A program made the position numbers and the translations under genes. From contig NZ_JWLL01000006.1 of the NCBI RefSeq assembly GCF_000814025.1, forward strand, positions 938,455-1,002,454: a stretch of DNA of 64,000 nt, read 5' to 3'. The notes below the pieces were generated by a model. The model saw nothing but the letters and a program-made list of their open reading frames with translations. It was not told the origin of the DNA and ran no database searches. Of the stretch, positions 1 to 9,085 are shown one piece after another (positions within the stretch are counted from its first letter, which is position 1; every line of letters begins with the position of its first letter). The DNA is from Tateyamaria sp. ANG-S1. GTDB taxonomy: Bacteria > Pseudomonadota > Alphaproteobacteria > Rhodobacterales > Rhodobacteraceae.

Positions 1-26
1 GGACCAGTAGATCCTGGCCCTCGCGC

Positions 27-764
27 CTACAACATGGCCATGCCGCCATTGACGTGCAAGGTCGTGCCCGTGACATAGGCCGCCTCTGGGCTGGCCAGAT
101 ACAGCGTGGCGGCGGCAATTTCATGCGCCTCGCCCATGCGACCGGCAGGAATTTGCCCCATGATTCCAGTCTTTTGATCGTCGGTCAGCTTGTCGGTCAT
201 GGCCGTAGCAATAAAGCCCGGTGCAATGGCGTTCACCGTGATCCCGCGGCTCGCCACTTCGTAGGCGAGCGATTTCGACATGCCCACCATGCCCGCCTTC
301 GATGCCGCATAGTTGGCCTGACCCGGGTTGCCGGTCGCGCCAACTACGGACGAGATATTGACGATCCGCCCCCAGCGCGCTTTCATCATGCCGCGCATCA
401 CACCTTTGCAGAGCTTGAAGGTCGAGGTGAGGTTCACGTTGATCACCGATTGCCATTCGTCGTCCGACATACGCATGAAGATGTTGTCGCGCGTGATACC
501 AGCGTTGTTGACCAGGACGTCCACCGCACCCATCGTCTCGATCGCCTTCTTGGGCAGGGCATCGACCGCATCGGGATCGCTGAGATTGCAGGGCAGAACA
601 TGTGCCCGCTCGCCCAACTCTCCTGCCAATGCCTCAAGCGGGTCGGTGCGGGTGCCGCTTAGGCCAACGGTGGCACCTGCGCCGTGCAGCGTGCGCGCGA
701 TCTCGGCTCCGATGCCGCCCGATGCGCCGGTGATCAGCGCTGATTTTCCTGTCAGATCAAACAT
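27..764 (-). CDS. fabG: 3-oxoacyl-[acyl-carrier-protein] reductase FabG
   Basis: NADPH-dependent reduction of 3-oxoacyl-ACP in cytosolic type II fatty-acid synthesis. The 245-residue protein is a classical short-chain dehydrogenase: a TGxxxGxG cofactor loop at residues 12-19, NNAG near 86-89, and the catalytic Ser139-Tyr152-Lys156 set, followed by the C-terminal VTGTTLHVNGG strand typical of FabG. The start at 764 is preceded by GGGAC. It is the last gene of a minus-strand run fabD - membrane protein - fabG with short gaps, the usual fatty-acid cluster. FabG is distinguished from other SDRs mainly by this context and by full-length similarity. Confidence 0.95.
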   Translation of the reverse strand: MFDLTGKSALITGASGGIGAEIARTLHGAGATVGLSGTRTDPLEALAGELGERAHVLPCNLSDPDAVDALPKKAIETMGAVDVLVNNAGITRDNIFMRMSDDEWQSVINVNLTSTFKLCKGVMRGMMKARWGRIVNISSVVGATGNPGQANYAASKAGMVGMSKSLAYEVASRGITVNAIAPGFIATAMTDKLTDDQKTGIMGQIPAGRMGEAHEIAAATLYLASPEAAYVTGTTLHVNGGMAML

Positions 765-778
765 TTCTGTCCCTTGGT

Positions 779-1198
779 CTATAATTGCTCAAACGCTTGC
801 GGTGTGCGTTCACCCAAAGCGTAACGCATCACATCCACAGTGTCGAAGACGAGCGAAATCGCCATGACGGCGACAACCACCAGAATGATGCGTTTCGGCC
901 ATGGCGGCACCGTGTCCTGTGCCCGCAGGCGTATCAAGTAATATGCAATCGGAAACCAGAACAGCATATGCGGCAGCCCCAGAAGCTTCACATAGCCCAG
1001 CTGTTCATACATCAGGTTCGTCAGGAACGCCGAGGCGAAGCTGCCGACAACTGTGATCACTGCCGCAAGTCGTGTCGCTTTCCAGATCAACAGGCTGATC
1101 GGCAGGATGAATGCCCCGAAAAACAGGATGTTGAGCCAAATGCCGATCCAGGCCGGTTGCAGTGCGATGGCTTCGCTGAGGGTGAGCGTGTCTTGCAT
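779..1198 (-). CDS. small multi-pass membrane protein in the fab operon, function unknown
   Basis: A 139-residue very hydrophobic protein with four predicted membrane segments (about residues 17-35, 40-60, 70-90 and 105-125). I do not recognise a named family. The start at 1198 is chosen because a GGGAC-like ribosome site sits just upstream; an in-frame ATG at 1240 would add 14 residues. It lies between fabD and fabG on the same strand, only 14 nt from fabG, so it is probably co-transcribed. Nothing visible suggests an enzymatic role in lipid synthesis. Confidence 0.7.
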   Translation of the reverse strand: MQDTLTLSEAIALQPAWIGIWLNILFFGAFILPISLLIWKATRLAAVITVVGSFASAFLTNLMYEQLGYVKLLGLPHMLFWFPIAYYLIRLRAQDTVPPWPKRIILVVVAVMAISLVFDTVDVMRYALGERTPQAFEQL

Positions 1199-1286
1199 GA
1201 TGATGTCCCGCGTTGTGATGCAGCTGATCAAAGCGCTCAAGGCTGCATTTCAACTCACGTTGTTGGCACCGGGAAATCCCGCGCGA

Positions 1287-2216
1287 TCAGCCGACGGCCG
1301 CCTTCACATCGTCGGGCGTGCCCACGGCACGGGTCGCAATCGAGCGGTCGATCCGGCGGATCATGCCCGAAAGCGCCTTGCCTGCGCCAATCTCCCATAT
1401 CTCGGTGACACCCTCGGCGGCCATGTACATCACGCTTTCGCGCCAGCGGACGGAGCCGGTGACCTGATCGACCAGGTGGTTGCGTACGAGTGTGCCGCTT
1501 TGGCAGCTATGGGCGGTGACGTTCGGAATGACCGGCACTGCGGGTGTTTCAATGTCGACGTGGCTGAGCGCTTCGGCCATGGCTGCGGCGGCGGGTTCCA
1601 TCAGGCTGCAATGGAAGGGGGCGGAGACGGGCAGCATCACCGCCCGCTTTGCACCCCGGGTCTTGGCGATCTCTACGGCCCGCTCAACGGCACCTTTGTG
1701 GCCCGACACGACAACTTGGCCGGGGTCGTTGTCATTGGCGGCTTGGCAAACTTCGCCATCGGCCGCCTCTTTCGCGACTTCAGCGGCGGTCTCAAAGTCA
1801 AGGCCCAGAAGTGCGGCCATGGCACCAATGCCCACAGGCACCGCCTCTTGCATGGCCTTGCCGCGTGTGCGCAGCAGGCGGGCAGTGTCGGCCACGCTGA
1901 GCGCGCCCGCTGCACAGAGCGCAGAGTATTCGCCCAGAGAATGACCGGCCACGAAGCTGGCCTTGTCGATGGTGATTCCTTCGGCCTCAAGCGCGCGCAT
2001 GGCCGCGATAGATGTTGCCATCAGCGCGGGCTGCGCGTTTTGCGTCAGCGTCAGCGTGTCCTGATCGCCCTCCCAGATCAGCGCACTTAGCTTTTCGCCC
2101 AGCGCCTCATCCACCTCATCGAATACTGCTTGGGCTGCGGGATAGGCCTCGGCCAGTGCTTTGCCCATACCCACGGTCTGGGCACCCTGCCCTGGAAATA
2201 CGAATGCCACGCTCAT
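1287..2216 (-). CDS. fabD: malonyl CoA-acyl carrier protein transacylase FabD
   Basis: Transfers malonyl from CoA to ACP to feed type II fatty-acid elongation. The 309-residue protein opens with the family signature FPGQGAQ, carries the nucleophile in GHSLGEYSA (Ser93), an upstream QPAL segment, and the PFHCSLM histidine segment near residue 200. The ATG at 2216 is preferred over the longer open frame because a GGGGG ribosome site precedes it and homology begins there. First gene of the fab operon read on the minus strand. Confidence 0.95.
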   Translation of the reverse strand: MSVAFVFPGQGAQTVGMGKALAEAYPAAQAVFDEVDEALGEKLSALIWEGDQDTLTLTQNAQPALMATSIAAMRALEAEGITIDKASFVAGHSLGEYSALCAAGALSVADTARLLRTRGKAMQEAVPVGIGAMAALLGLDFETAAEVAKEAADGEVCQAANDNDPGQVVVSGHKGAVERAVEIAKTRGAKRAVMLPVSAPFHCSLMEPAAAAMAEALSHVDIETPAVPVIPNVTAHSCQSGTLVRNHLVDQVTGSVRWRESVMYMAAEGVTEIWEIGAGKALSGMIRRIDRSIATRAVGTPDDVKAAVG

Positions 2217-2391
2217 GGCCTGCCCCCTTTTTGGTCTTTTGGTCCTGCACGGGGTGTAATGGGACGGCACGGGCCAGACAAGAGAGTGTCGCACGGCATC
2301 TGTGCGCCAATTGCAGGTTGCCGCGACGGACATGCGCATAACATTAAACGCAAAGGTGTTATACCTGCACACCACGCTTTGGAGACCTCTG

Positions 2392-3621
2392 ATGGCCCTC
2401 GCCAACACCGCTGACCGCTATGGCAGCCTGACCAAGACCTTTCACTGGCTGACCGCCCTTCTGATCATCACACTGATCCCACTGGGGGTGGTGGCCAACA
2501 ACATGGCCTACGATATCAAGACAGGGGCAGAGACATCCGACGCCTTTGTTGCACAGACCGCGTGGCTGTTTTCACTGCACAAGACGATGGGCGTTGCCGT
2601 GTTCTTCGTGGCGCTGGCCCGGATAGCCTGGGCGCTGAGCCAGCCGAAGCCCGGCCTGATGCACCCCGATCGCAAGGTCGAAAGCCTTGCCGCCGAGACC
2701 GTGCATTGGCTGCTGTATGGATCGCTTGTGGTGGTGCCGCTGTCGGGCTGGATTCATCATGCCGCCGCCGTCGGTTTTGCCCCGATCTGGTGGCCCTTTG
2801 GCCAGAACCTGCCGCTGGTGCCCAAGTCCGAGGCGCTGGCAGGCGCCATGGCAGGCGCGCACTGGGTGCTGACCAAGGTGCTCGCCGCGGCGCTGATCCT
2901 CCATATCGCAGGTGCTTTAAAGCACCATATCATCGACAAGGACGCCACGCTGAAACGGATGTGGTTCGGGCCTTCGGACGTACCGACAACAGCGCATGGA
3001 CACAAGCACGCGGCCCCCGTTACCGCTGCCCTCGCCCTCTGGGCGCTGGCCCTGTCGGGCGGCGCCGCGCTTGGTGTCTATGCGCCGCACAGCGATGTTG
3101 TCTCCGCCGCCGAACTGGAGGTGGTGCAATCGGATTGGCAAGTGCAGGACGGCACCCTGGCCATCACGGTCACGCAGCTTGGCTCGGAGGTCGAAGGGCA
3201 GTTCGCCGATTGGACGGCCGCCATCAGCTTTGACGAAACTGTCGAAAACGGCACCGCCGGCACCGTCGAAGTGACCGTGTCGATCGGGTCGCTGACGCTG
3301 GGGTCGGTCATGGATCAGGCGATGGGCCCGGATTTCTTCAACGCGCAGGAGTTTCCAACGGCAACTTACGTGGCCGACATCGTGCCGGTCGTGGATGGAT
3401 ACGAAGCCCAAGGCACGCTGACCATCAAGGGTCAGTCTATGCCGGTGACCCTGCCCTTCGGCCTGTCCATCGACGGTGACACCGCGTCGATGGCCGGGGG
3501 GCTGACGCTGAACCGTCTTGATTTCAATGTCGGAGAAACAATGGCCGATGAAAGCTCGCTGGCCTTTGCGGTGGGTGTGGACGTGGACCTGACCGCAACC
3601 CGCGCGCCCACCAGCGAGTGA
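2392..3621 (+). CDS. cytochrome b561 fused to a periplasmic YceI-like domain
   Basis: A 409-residue fusion. Residues 1-200 form a four-helix di-heme cytochrome b561 with candidate heme histidines at 18, 63, 105 and 171. A fifth hydrophobic segment (about 209-230) leads into a C-terminal YceI domain (about 240-409) that would sit in the periplasm. b561 proteins pass electrons from the quinone pool; YceI domains bind long isoprenoid or amphiphilic molecules in a lipocalin-like barrel. The start at 2392 has GGAG six bases upstream. It is followed by a convergent free YceI gene, which suggests related ligands. The physiological substrate cannot be read from sequence. Confidence 0.85.
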   Translation: MALANTADRYGSLTKTFHWLTALLIITLIPLGVVANNMAYDIKTGAETSDAFVAQTAWLFSLHKTMGVAVFFVALARIAWALSQPKPGLMHPDRKVESLAAETVHWLLYGSLVVVPLSGWIHHAAAVGFAPIWWPFGQNLPLVPKSEALAGAMAGAHWVLTKVLAAALILHIAGALKHHIIDKDATLKRMWFGPSDVPTTAHGHKHAAPVTAALALWALALSGGAALGVYAPHSDVVSAAELEVVQSDWQVQDGTLAITVTQLGSEVEGQFADWTAAISFDETVENGTAGTVEVTVSIGSLTLGSVMDQAMGPDFFNAQEFPTATYVADIVPVVDGYEAQGTLTIKGQSMPVTLPFGLSIDGDTASMAGGLTLNRLDFNVGETMADESSLAFAVGVDVDLTATRAPTSE

Positions 3622-3632
3622 CGCAACATGCG

Positions 3633-3696
3633 TTTCTTCTGACCGAAAATACCACCGCCGGAGGCACATCCAGGAGGGTCTGAAAAGGCCCTCCTG
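3633..3696 (+). repeat. dispersed 3'-end element, family A (diverged copy) with hairpin
   Basis: The 20-mer TTTCTTCTGACCGAAAATAC (3633-3652) differs at two positions from the head shared by the copies at 34228 and 39431. It is followed by a perfect hairpin CAGGAGGG/CCCTCCTG (3671-3696), which may act as terminator for the b561-YceI gene that ends 11 nt upstream. Same orientation as that gene. Confidence 0.6.
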
Positions 3697-3743
3697 AATA
3701 AAATCATGTCGCGCCAACGGCGCGCCCATCCGGCAGCAGCAAC

Positions 3744-3772
3744 CAAAAAAGGCCGCGCAATGATGCGCGGCC
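3744..3772 (-). terminator. intrinsic terminator of the free yceI gene
   Basis: Perfect 9-bp stem GGCCGCGCA/TGCGCGGCC with a four-base loop, followed on the minus strand by a run of six T. It lies 24 nt past the yceI stop codon. Confidence 0.85.
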
Positions 3773-3795
3773 TTCTCTGTTCCGTGAGTGGGTTT

Positions 3796-4380
3796 TTAGC
3801 TGGCTTCGGCCTGCAGCGCTTCGATGGAGATCTGGACCTCAACCTCATCGCTCACGGCTGGGGCAAAGGCGCCGACGCCGAAATCGGACCGAAGGATCGT
3901 GGTCGTCGCGTCAAAGCCTGCGGTGGGCGTGCCCTGTTGAGGGCCAAACGGATATGGGCCGGTCTGGTTCAGCGTAGCGTCCAGAACAACCGACTGCGTG
4001 ATGTCGTTCATCGTCAGATCACCGGTGATCAGCGCAGTATCTTCGCCCGTCACTTCGATGCTGGTCGAGGTGAAGGTGATCAGGTCCTCGTCCGTTGCCC
4101 CAAAGAAGTCGTCAGACATGAAGTGTTCTTCACGCGCCTCCCAGCCGGTGAACATCGACTTCGTGGGCATCGACACGTTCACGCTGGAATTGGCGGGGTT
4201 GTCCTTGTCGAACATGATCTCGCCTTCAAAGCCGGAGAACATGCCGAATGTGGTCGAAAAACCAAGGTGGCTGTAGGAGAAGATGACCTGGCTGTGGCTG
4301 GCATCCAGCGTATAGCGTTCAGCGGCGGCAGCGAGCGACGCCGAAGCGGCAAGGGCCGAGGCGAGGAGAAGGGGTTTCAT
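3796..4380 (-). CDS. YceI family periplasmic protein
   Basis: A 194-residue protein with an N-terminal Sec signal peptide (residues 1-20, ending in SLAAAA) followed by a complete YceI lipocalin-like domain (ERYTLDASHSQVIFSYSHLGFS opening, SVNVSMPTKS and FGVGAF later strands). Known members bind polyisoprenoids or similar amphiphiles in the periplasm. Start at 4380 follows GGAG; the longer open frame to 4494 would destroy the signal peptide. It faces the b561-YceI fusion gene, so the window holds both a tethered and a free form of the same domain. Confidence 0.88.
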   Translation of the reverse strand: MKPLLLASALAASASLAAAAERYTLDASHSQVIFSYSHLGFSTTFGMFSGFEGEIMFDKDNPANSSVNVSMPTKSMFTGWEAREEHFMSDDFFGATDEDLITFTSTSIEVTGEDTALITGDLTMNDITQSVVLDATLNQTGPYPFGPQQGTPTAGFDATTTILRSDFGVGAFAPAVSDEVEVQISIEALQAEAS

Positions 4381-4513
4381 GGCAGGGGCTCCACAAGAGT
4401 TGCAATACCACGATAAGATGTCGCACCCGCCCCTGTAAGCAACTGCACATCCCTCAACATATTGTGCGCATGGCTGAACATCGCCGATCCGCATAAAGCG
4501 CGAGGCTCAGGTG

Positions 4514-4999
4514 TTACAGTTTCCCGGCATCCTGCAAGGCGTGGCAGAGGCTGCTGCGGACCCGTGCATCGGCTAGGGAGACATCGGCCAGCATGTCCCC
4601 GTTGGCGGCCTTGAGCACGACGCGGTCGCCAAGCATCTCGGCCTTGCCCAGATCGCGGATGGCGATGCGGCGCACCAGCTTGCGGTCCCGCACGTTGCGG
4701 GCAATCACGCGCACTTCGCGGCGCACAGTGTCGATTTCAACATCCGGGGATTCCTGCACCCGGCGGTCCTGCAGGATCATGAAACCAGCAAGGCTCAGGA
4801 ACAGGGAGACGGCGAGTTTCATCACCAAAAGGTCAGGCCCGGCATGCGCGGTGGGTTCCAACCAGACGCCGATGGCAGCCAACACGAGGACGACACCCGC
4901 CGTGCGCATGGCGAAACGCGCCACGGTGGCTGTGTCCATCCGGGCGCTTGGTGCGTTGCAGTCGTTGGTGTCGGTGGTAGCGTCGAACGTGGCAGTCAT
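4514..4999 (-). CDS. membrane-anchored protein of unknown function, 161 aa
   Basis: Two hydrophobic segments (about residues 28-48 and 58-77) are followed by a roughly 75-residue soluble C-terminal part rich in charged residues (DTVRREVRVIARNVRDRK, RIAIRDLGKAEML). I do not recognise the family. It is divergently oriented from rpsF, and GGAGGATC precedes its start at 4999. The alternating hydrophobic pattern of the soluble part suggests a small beta domain. Confidence 0.6.
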   Translation of the reverse strand: MTATFDATTDTNDCNAPSARMDTATVARFAMRTAGVVLVLAAIGVWLEPTAHAGPDLLVMKLAVSLFLSLAGFMILQDRRVQESPDVEIDTVRREVRVIARNVRDRKLVRRIAIRDLGKAEMLGDRVVLKAANGDMLADVSLADARVRSSLCHALQDAGKL

Positions 5000-5105
5000 G
5001 GCAGTGATCCTCCAGGTTGGTTAATCGCCTTGGTGTCTGCAAAACGTGACCAAAATACGACCTGTACGTGAAAAGGCCGTGATAGGCGCACGGGGCCAAT
5101 CCACC

Positions 5106-5134
5106 CTTGCGTTGCAAGCCCAGCGGTGTATACG
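5106..5134 (+). promoter_or_regulatory. candidate sigma-70-type promoter for rpsF-rpsR-rplI
   Basis: CTTGCG (5106-5111), a 17-nt spacer and TATACG (5129-5134) fit -35/-10 elements 106 nt upstream of rpsF. This is a visual match only; no start site is known. Confidence 0.35.
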
Positions 5135-5239
5135 GGCGCATCCCTGCAAATCCGTTTTGCCGCGCAGTCTCTCGTGACCGACCCGCAGGGCTTTGATGGC
5201 CGGTCTATGAAATGCGCCTTGATAGAAGTGGAGAAGTCC

Positions 5240-5593
5240 ATGCCTCTTTATGAGCATGTGATGATTGCCCGTCAGGACCTGTCGAACACGCAGGCCGAGG
5301 GTCTCATCGAACATTTTGGCACCGTCCTGTCGGACAATGGCGGCACCCTCGTGGACAACGAGTACTGGGGTGTGAAGACCATGGCCTACAAGATCAACAA
5401 GAACCGCAAGGGCCACTACGCCTATATGCGCACCAACGCCCCCGCTGCCGCCGTGCAGGAGATGGAGCGCCTGATGCGCCTGCATGACGACGTCATGCGC
5501 GTTCTGACGATCAAGGTGGACGAGCACGCCGAAGGCCCCTCGATCCAGATGCAGAAACGTGACGAACGCGACAGCCGTCGCGAGCGCCGCTAA
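5240..5593 (+). CDS. rpsF: 30S ribosomal protein S6
   Basis: Ribosomal protein of the 30S platform that binds S18 and 16S rRNA. The 117-residue protein begins MPLYEHVMIARQDLS and contains GTIVDNEYWGVK-like and KNRKGHYAYM segments characteristic of S6; the acidic/basic tail (KRDERDSRRERR) is usual for alphaproteobacteria. The ATG at 5240 is chosen over upstream in-frame codons because homology starts there. First gene of rpsF-rpsR-rplI. Confidence 0.97.
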   Translation: MPLYEHVMIARQDLSNTQAEGLIEHFGTVLSDNGGTLVDNEYWGVKTMAYKINKNRKGHYAYMRTNAPAAAVQEMERLMRLHDDVMRVLTIKVDEHAEGPSIQMQKRDERDSRRERR

Positions 5594-5610
5594 GGAGAGG
5601 GAGCTAAACC

Positions 5611-5838
5611 ATGGCTGCAAAACCATTTTTCCGCCGTCGCAAAGTGTGCCCCTTCTCGGGCGAGAACGCACCCAAGATCGACTACAAGGACACGCGCCTG
5701 CTGCAACGCTATATCTCTGAGCGTGGCAAGATCGTGCCTTCGCGCATCACTGCCGTATCGGCCAAGAAGCAACGCGAGCTGGCCCGTGCCATCAAGCGCG
5801 CCCGTTTCCTGGCGCTGCTGCCCTACGCCGTGAAATAA
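5611..5838 (+). CDS. rpsR: 30S ribosomal protein S18
   Basis: A 75-residue basic protein with [34 protein letters not shown] and [14 protein letters not shown], all diagnostic of S18, the S6 partner on the 30S platform. It lies 17 nt after rpsF with AAGGAGAGGGAG between the two genes. Confidence 0.97.
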   Translation: MAAKPFFRRRKVCPFSGENAPKIDYKDTRLLQRYISERGKIVPSRITAVSAKKQRELARAIKRARFLALLPYAVK

Positions 5839-5850
5839 GGAGCGACTGAC

Positions 5851-6486
5851 ATGCAAGTTATCCTTCTCGAACGTGTGGCCAAGCTGGGCCAGATGGGCGA
5901 CGTCGTGGACGTCAAGCCTGGCTACGCCCGGAACTACCTGCTGCTGCAGAAAAAAGCGCTGGTCGCCTCTGAGGCGAACATCGCCGATTTTGAAGCGCAG
6001 AAAGCACAGCTGGAGGCCCGCAACCTGGAAACCAAGAAAGAGGCCGAGGCCCTCGGTGAAAAGCTGGACGGCCAGCAGTTCGTCGTGATTCGCCAAGCCT
6101 CCGATGGTGGGAACCTCTATGGCTCCGTCACGCCCCGTGACGCAGCCGACGTGGCAACCGCCGAAGGCTTCAGTGTCGATCGTAAGCAGATCGTGATCCC
6201 GAACCCGATCAAGGAACTGGGTCTGCACGACGTGCACGTGACCCTGCACCCTGAAGTGGACGTGGTCATCAAGCTGAACGTGGCCCGCTCGGAAGAAGAA
6301 GCCGAGCTGCAAGCCTCGGGCAAGTCGATCCAAGAGCTGGCCGCCGAAGAGGAAGCCGCTGCAGAGTTCGAAATCCAGGAGCTGTTCGACGATATCGGTG
6401 CCGCCGCATCCGACGACGAAGAGCTGGCTGAGACCGCTGGCATTGCCACCGAAGAGGCACCGGCAGAAGACGAGCCCAAAGCCTGA
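5851..6486 (+). CDS. rplI: 50S ribosomal protein L9
   Basis: Binds 23S rRNA near the L1 stalk. The N-terminal domain shows the L9 signature ([21 protein letters not shown], about residues 13-40), followed by the long connecting helix and the C-terminal domain (to about 150). An acidic extension of roughly 60 residues rich in E and A (residues 150-211) makes it longer than the roughly 150 residues of E. coli L9, a tail often seen in Rhodobacterales. Last gene of the operon, with a strong terminator 25 nt downstream. Confidence 0.97.
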   Translation: MQVILLERVAKLGQMGDVVDVKPGYARNYLLLQKKALVASEANIADFEAQKAQLEARNLETKKEAEALGEKLDGQQFVVIRQASDGGNLYGSVTPRDAADVATAEGFSVDRKQIVIPNPIKELGLHDVHVTLHPEVDVVIKLNVARSEEEAELQASGKSIQELAAEEEAAAEFEIQELFDDIGAAASDDEELAETAGIATEEAPAEDEPKA

Positions 6487-6510
6487 CCTTAGGCCCAACC
6501 GACCGAATAG

Positions 6511-6541
6511 AAACCGCGCCCATTCGGGCGCGGTTTTTCTT
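6511..6541 (+). terminator. intrinsic terminator after rplI
   Basis: AAACCGCGCCC and GGGCGCGGTTT form a perfect stem with a short ATTC loop, followed by T-rich sequence. It ends the ribosomal-protein operon. Confidence 0.9.
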
Positions 6542-6589
6542 TGCCGATGCGGTTTGACCTTTGTGGGTCCTGTCGCCAGTCTGCGCCGC

Positions 6590-7153
6590 ATGACACGATA
6601 TCTTGGCCTGTGCCTCTTTCTGACTGCCGCCTGCGATGCCCTGCCTTCGCATTTGAATGTGGCCGACATCGTGATGGCCCCCCGCCCCATTCCGCAGACT
6701 GCTGCCGAAGTCGCCTTTGCCACTGATCTCTTCAACGACTTACAGGTGCGGTCGATTGATGAAGGCCGGGAGTATTGCGGCCTGATCGGGGTTGATGCGT
6801 CTGGCGACTACGTGGCGACGACGGCGCGGCGCGGGACGGCGATCAGTTGTTTGCCACCCCAAGGTGCGGGAAGCGATGTGACAGTTCTGGCGTCGTATCA
6901 CACCCATGCGGCCTACGATCCGGACTACCTGACCGAAATCCCGTCCTTCGATGACATGCGCACGGACATTGAGGACGGCACCGATGGATACATCGCTACG
7001 CCGGGCGGGCGGCTATGGTACATTGATGCCCGCGCACAGGAGGCGCGGCTGATTTGCGGGGCGGGCTGTCTGGTGAGTGATGTCCGGTTCGAGGAAGACC
7101 CGAACTTTCCAGTCCGCAATCGCTATACGCTACAGGATCTTAGCGCATTTTGA
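6590..7153 (+). CDS. DUF4329 domain protein with JAMM-like metal-site pattern
   Basis: A 187-residue protein. A hydrophobic N-terminus (about residues 1-15) ends in TAAC, a weak lipobox, so export is likely. The body contains EGREYCGLIG, a central SYHTHAAYD and then SFDD about a dozen residues later; E...HxH...SxxD is the layout of JAMM/MPN+ zinc proteases. I recall this arrangement as DUF4329. Start 6590 gives the exported form; the upstream open frame overlaps rplI and its terminator. Protease or isopeptidase activity is inference only. Confidence 0.65.
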   Translation: MTRYLGLCLFLTAACDALPSHLNVADIVMAPRPIPQTAAEVAFATDLFNDLQVRSIDEGREYCGLIGVDASGDYVATTARRGTAISCLPPQGAGSDVTVLASYHTHAAYDPDYLTEIPSFDDMRTDIEDGTDGYIATPGGRLWYIDARAQEARLICGAGCLVSDVRFEEDPNFPVRNRYTLQDLSAF

Positions 7154-7154
7154 C

Positions 7155-7574
7155 CTAGCCTGCGCTCTCCGCTGGCAGATGCACCACCATCTCGACTTCG
7201 ATCTTGAGCCCCGGCATTGCGAGGGCGGCCACACCGATACCCGTGACGCTCGGTCGGGCGCCTTGCAGGAACGCCGTGAGCGGTGGCATGGCGACTGACA
7301 TCGCTTCGTCATCGAGGTCCGTCATGTATATACGCATTTGCACGATGTCCTGCGGTTTCGCCGAGAGGGCCGCCAGCGCATGCTTCAGGTTTTCGATGAC
7401 CTTTGCCACCTGCCCGTCAAGCGATGACGGTGCATCGCTTCCGTCTGTAGACAGGGCGACCTGACCGGACACAAAGGCAAGCCTGCCCGGACCGGCGATC
7501 GAGATTTGCGAATAGCCGAGGTCACTGGGATCCGGCAGGGTGTCGGGGTTCAAGCGGGTGAGCGTTGCGGCCAT
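7155..7574 (-). CDS. RidA/YjgF/YER057c family protein
   Basis: A 139-residue protein of the RidA superfamily, small trimeric proteins; the archetype hydrolyses reactive enamine/imine intermediates from PLP enzymes. Visible hallmarks are the AFVSGQVALS strand, the QVAKVIENLKHALA helix, IVQMRIYMTDL and a C-terminal PGLKIEVEMVVHL strand. The usual catalytic-pocket Arg is in the MRIY position. ATG 7574 is chosen because AAAGGA lies seven bases upstream. Its stop is 1 nt from that of the convergent DUF4329 gene. Confidence 0.85.
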   Translation of the reverse strand: MAATLTRLNPDTLPDPSDLGYSQISIAGPGRLAFVSGQVALSTDGSDAPSSLDGQVAKVIENLKHALAALSAKPQDIVQMRIYMTDLDDEAMSVAMPPLTAFLQGARPSVTGIGVAALAMPGLKIEVEMVVHLPAESAG

Positions 7575-7684
7575 GTCTTGTCCTTTCATGACGACGATAG
7601 GCAACAGATAGGGTCGTGTGCCCCGCCACAACAGGTGGACCGCCGGGGCCCGCGCGTGACCGCCGACCGGTGCGCACCCCGCCA

Positions 7685-7718
7685 AAAGAAAAGGGCCGCA
7701 CCGATCACGGTGCGACCC
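7685..7718 (-). terminator. intrinsic terminator of tig
   Basis: GGGTCGCACCG/CGGTGCGGCCC stem (one non-paired step) with an ATCA-type loop, followed on the minus strand by TTTTCTTTT. It lies 29 nt beyond the trigger factor stop. Confidence 0.85.
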
Positions 7719-7747
7719 TCCTATTGTGTAACGTCTGACAGGTTGGC

Positions 7748-9085
7748 TTAGCTGTCTTCTTCTTCTAGCGCTTCGACGGCCTTTTGCAGGTCGTCCTTGC
7801 TGACTTCCTTGTCGCTGACAGTGGCGTTCTCGACGATGTGATCAACCACCTTGTCCTCGAACAGCGGAGCACGCAGTTGCTGCTGCATCTGGGCGTTTTG
7901 CTGAACGAATTCAAAGAACTGGCGTTCCTGGCCAGGATACTGGCGCGCCTGCTGCATGATCGCCTGGCTCATCTCGGCGTCGGTCACTTCGACCTCGGCC
8001 TTCTGACCCAGCTCGGCCAGCAACAGTCCCAGGCGCACGCGGCGCTCTGCCAGGGTGTTGTGCTCGTCCGTGGGCTCGACTTCAGGATGATCGTGGCCTT
8101 CGACCTCGGGGTTTTCCTCGTGCCAGAGCTGGTGGGCGATCTGCTTGGCTTCGGCTTCCACCAGCGAGGGCGGCAGGTCAAACTTCACAAGGTCGTCCAA
8201 CTGGTCCAGCAGCGCGCGCTTCATCACGGCGCGGGCGGCACCGGCATATTCGCTTTCCAGCTGCTCGGAGATGCGGGACTTCAGACCGGCCAGATCTTCG
8301 GCCCCGTATTTCTTGGCCAGCTCGTCGTCGATCTCGGCGGCGACGGGTTCCTTGACCTCTTTGATGGTGCAATCAAAGACGGCTTCTTTCCCTTTCAGGT
8401 TTTCAGCCTGATAGTCTTCGGGGAATGTGACGGTCACGGCCTTTTCTTCGCCCGCCTTCGCACCGACCAACTGATCTTCGAAGCCGGGGATGAAGGAATT
8501 CGACCCCAGCACCAGCGGGTAGTCTTCGGCGGAGCCGCCTTCGAACGCTTCGCCGTCGACTTTGCCCACAAAGTCCATGACGACCTGATCGCCGTCCTTG
8601 GCCTTGGAGCCTTTCTTGCGGGCCTTGAAGTCCTGCGCGTTCTCGGCCAGCGAGCCCAGTGTTTCGTCAACCGCGGCGTCGTCGGCTTTCACAACCAAAC
8701 GCTCCAGCGACACCTTGCCCAGATCAACCTCGGGTATCTCGGGCAGTGCCTCATAGGACATCTCGACATGCACGTCGTCGCCTTCTTTCCAGTCCTCGTT
8801 GGTCATCTTGACCTCGGGCTGCATGGCGGGGCGGTCGCCGCTGTCTTCGAAATGCTTGTTCATGGCGCCGTCGATGCTTTCCTGCATCGCTTCGCCCATC
8901 AGGCGCTGGCCGAACTGCTTTTTCAGCAGGGCCATGGGCACCTTGCCCTTGCGAAAGCCCTTCATCTCGACATCGGGCTGCGCCTCGGTCAGCTTTTCGT
9001 TGACCTTGTCGTCCAGCTCGGCGGCGGTCACGGTGATGGCGTAACCGCGTTTCAGCCCTTCGTTCAGCGTCTCGGTGACCTGCAT
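7748..9085 (-). CDS. tig: trigger factor, ribosome-associated peptidyl-prolyl isomerase
   Basis: Chaperone at the ribosome exit tunnel. The 445-residue protein has the N-terminal ribosome-binding domain with the signature GFRKGKVP (about residues 45-52), a central FKBP-type isomerase domain ([19 protein letters not shown] to VTVTFPEDY) and the C-terminal chaperone arms. The start at 9085 has GGGAG upstream; the longer open frame lacks homology. Monocistronic, with its own terminator. Confidence 0.96.
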   Translation of the reverse strand: MQVTETLNEGLKRGYAITVTAAELDDKVNEKLTEAQPDVEMKGFRKGKVPMALLKKQFGQRLMGEAMQESIDGAMNKHFEDSGDRPAMQPEVKMTNEDWKEGDDVHVEMSYEALPEIPEVDLGKVSLERLVVKADDAAVDETLGSLAENAQDFKARKKGSKAKDGDQVVMDFVGKVDGEAFEGGSAEDYPLVLGSNSFIPGFEDQLVGAKAGEEKAVTVTFPEDYQAENLKGKEAVFDCTIKEVKEPVAAEIDDELAKKYGAEDLAGLKSRISEQLESEYAGAARAVMKRALLDQLDDLVKFDLPPSLVEAEAKQIAHQLWHEENPEVEGHDHPEVEPTDEHNTLAERRVRLGLLLAELGQKAEVEVTDAEMSQAIMQQARQYPGQERQFFEFVQQNAQMQQQLRAPLFEDKVVDHIVENATVSDKEVSKDDLQKAVEALEEEDS

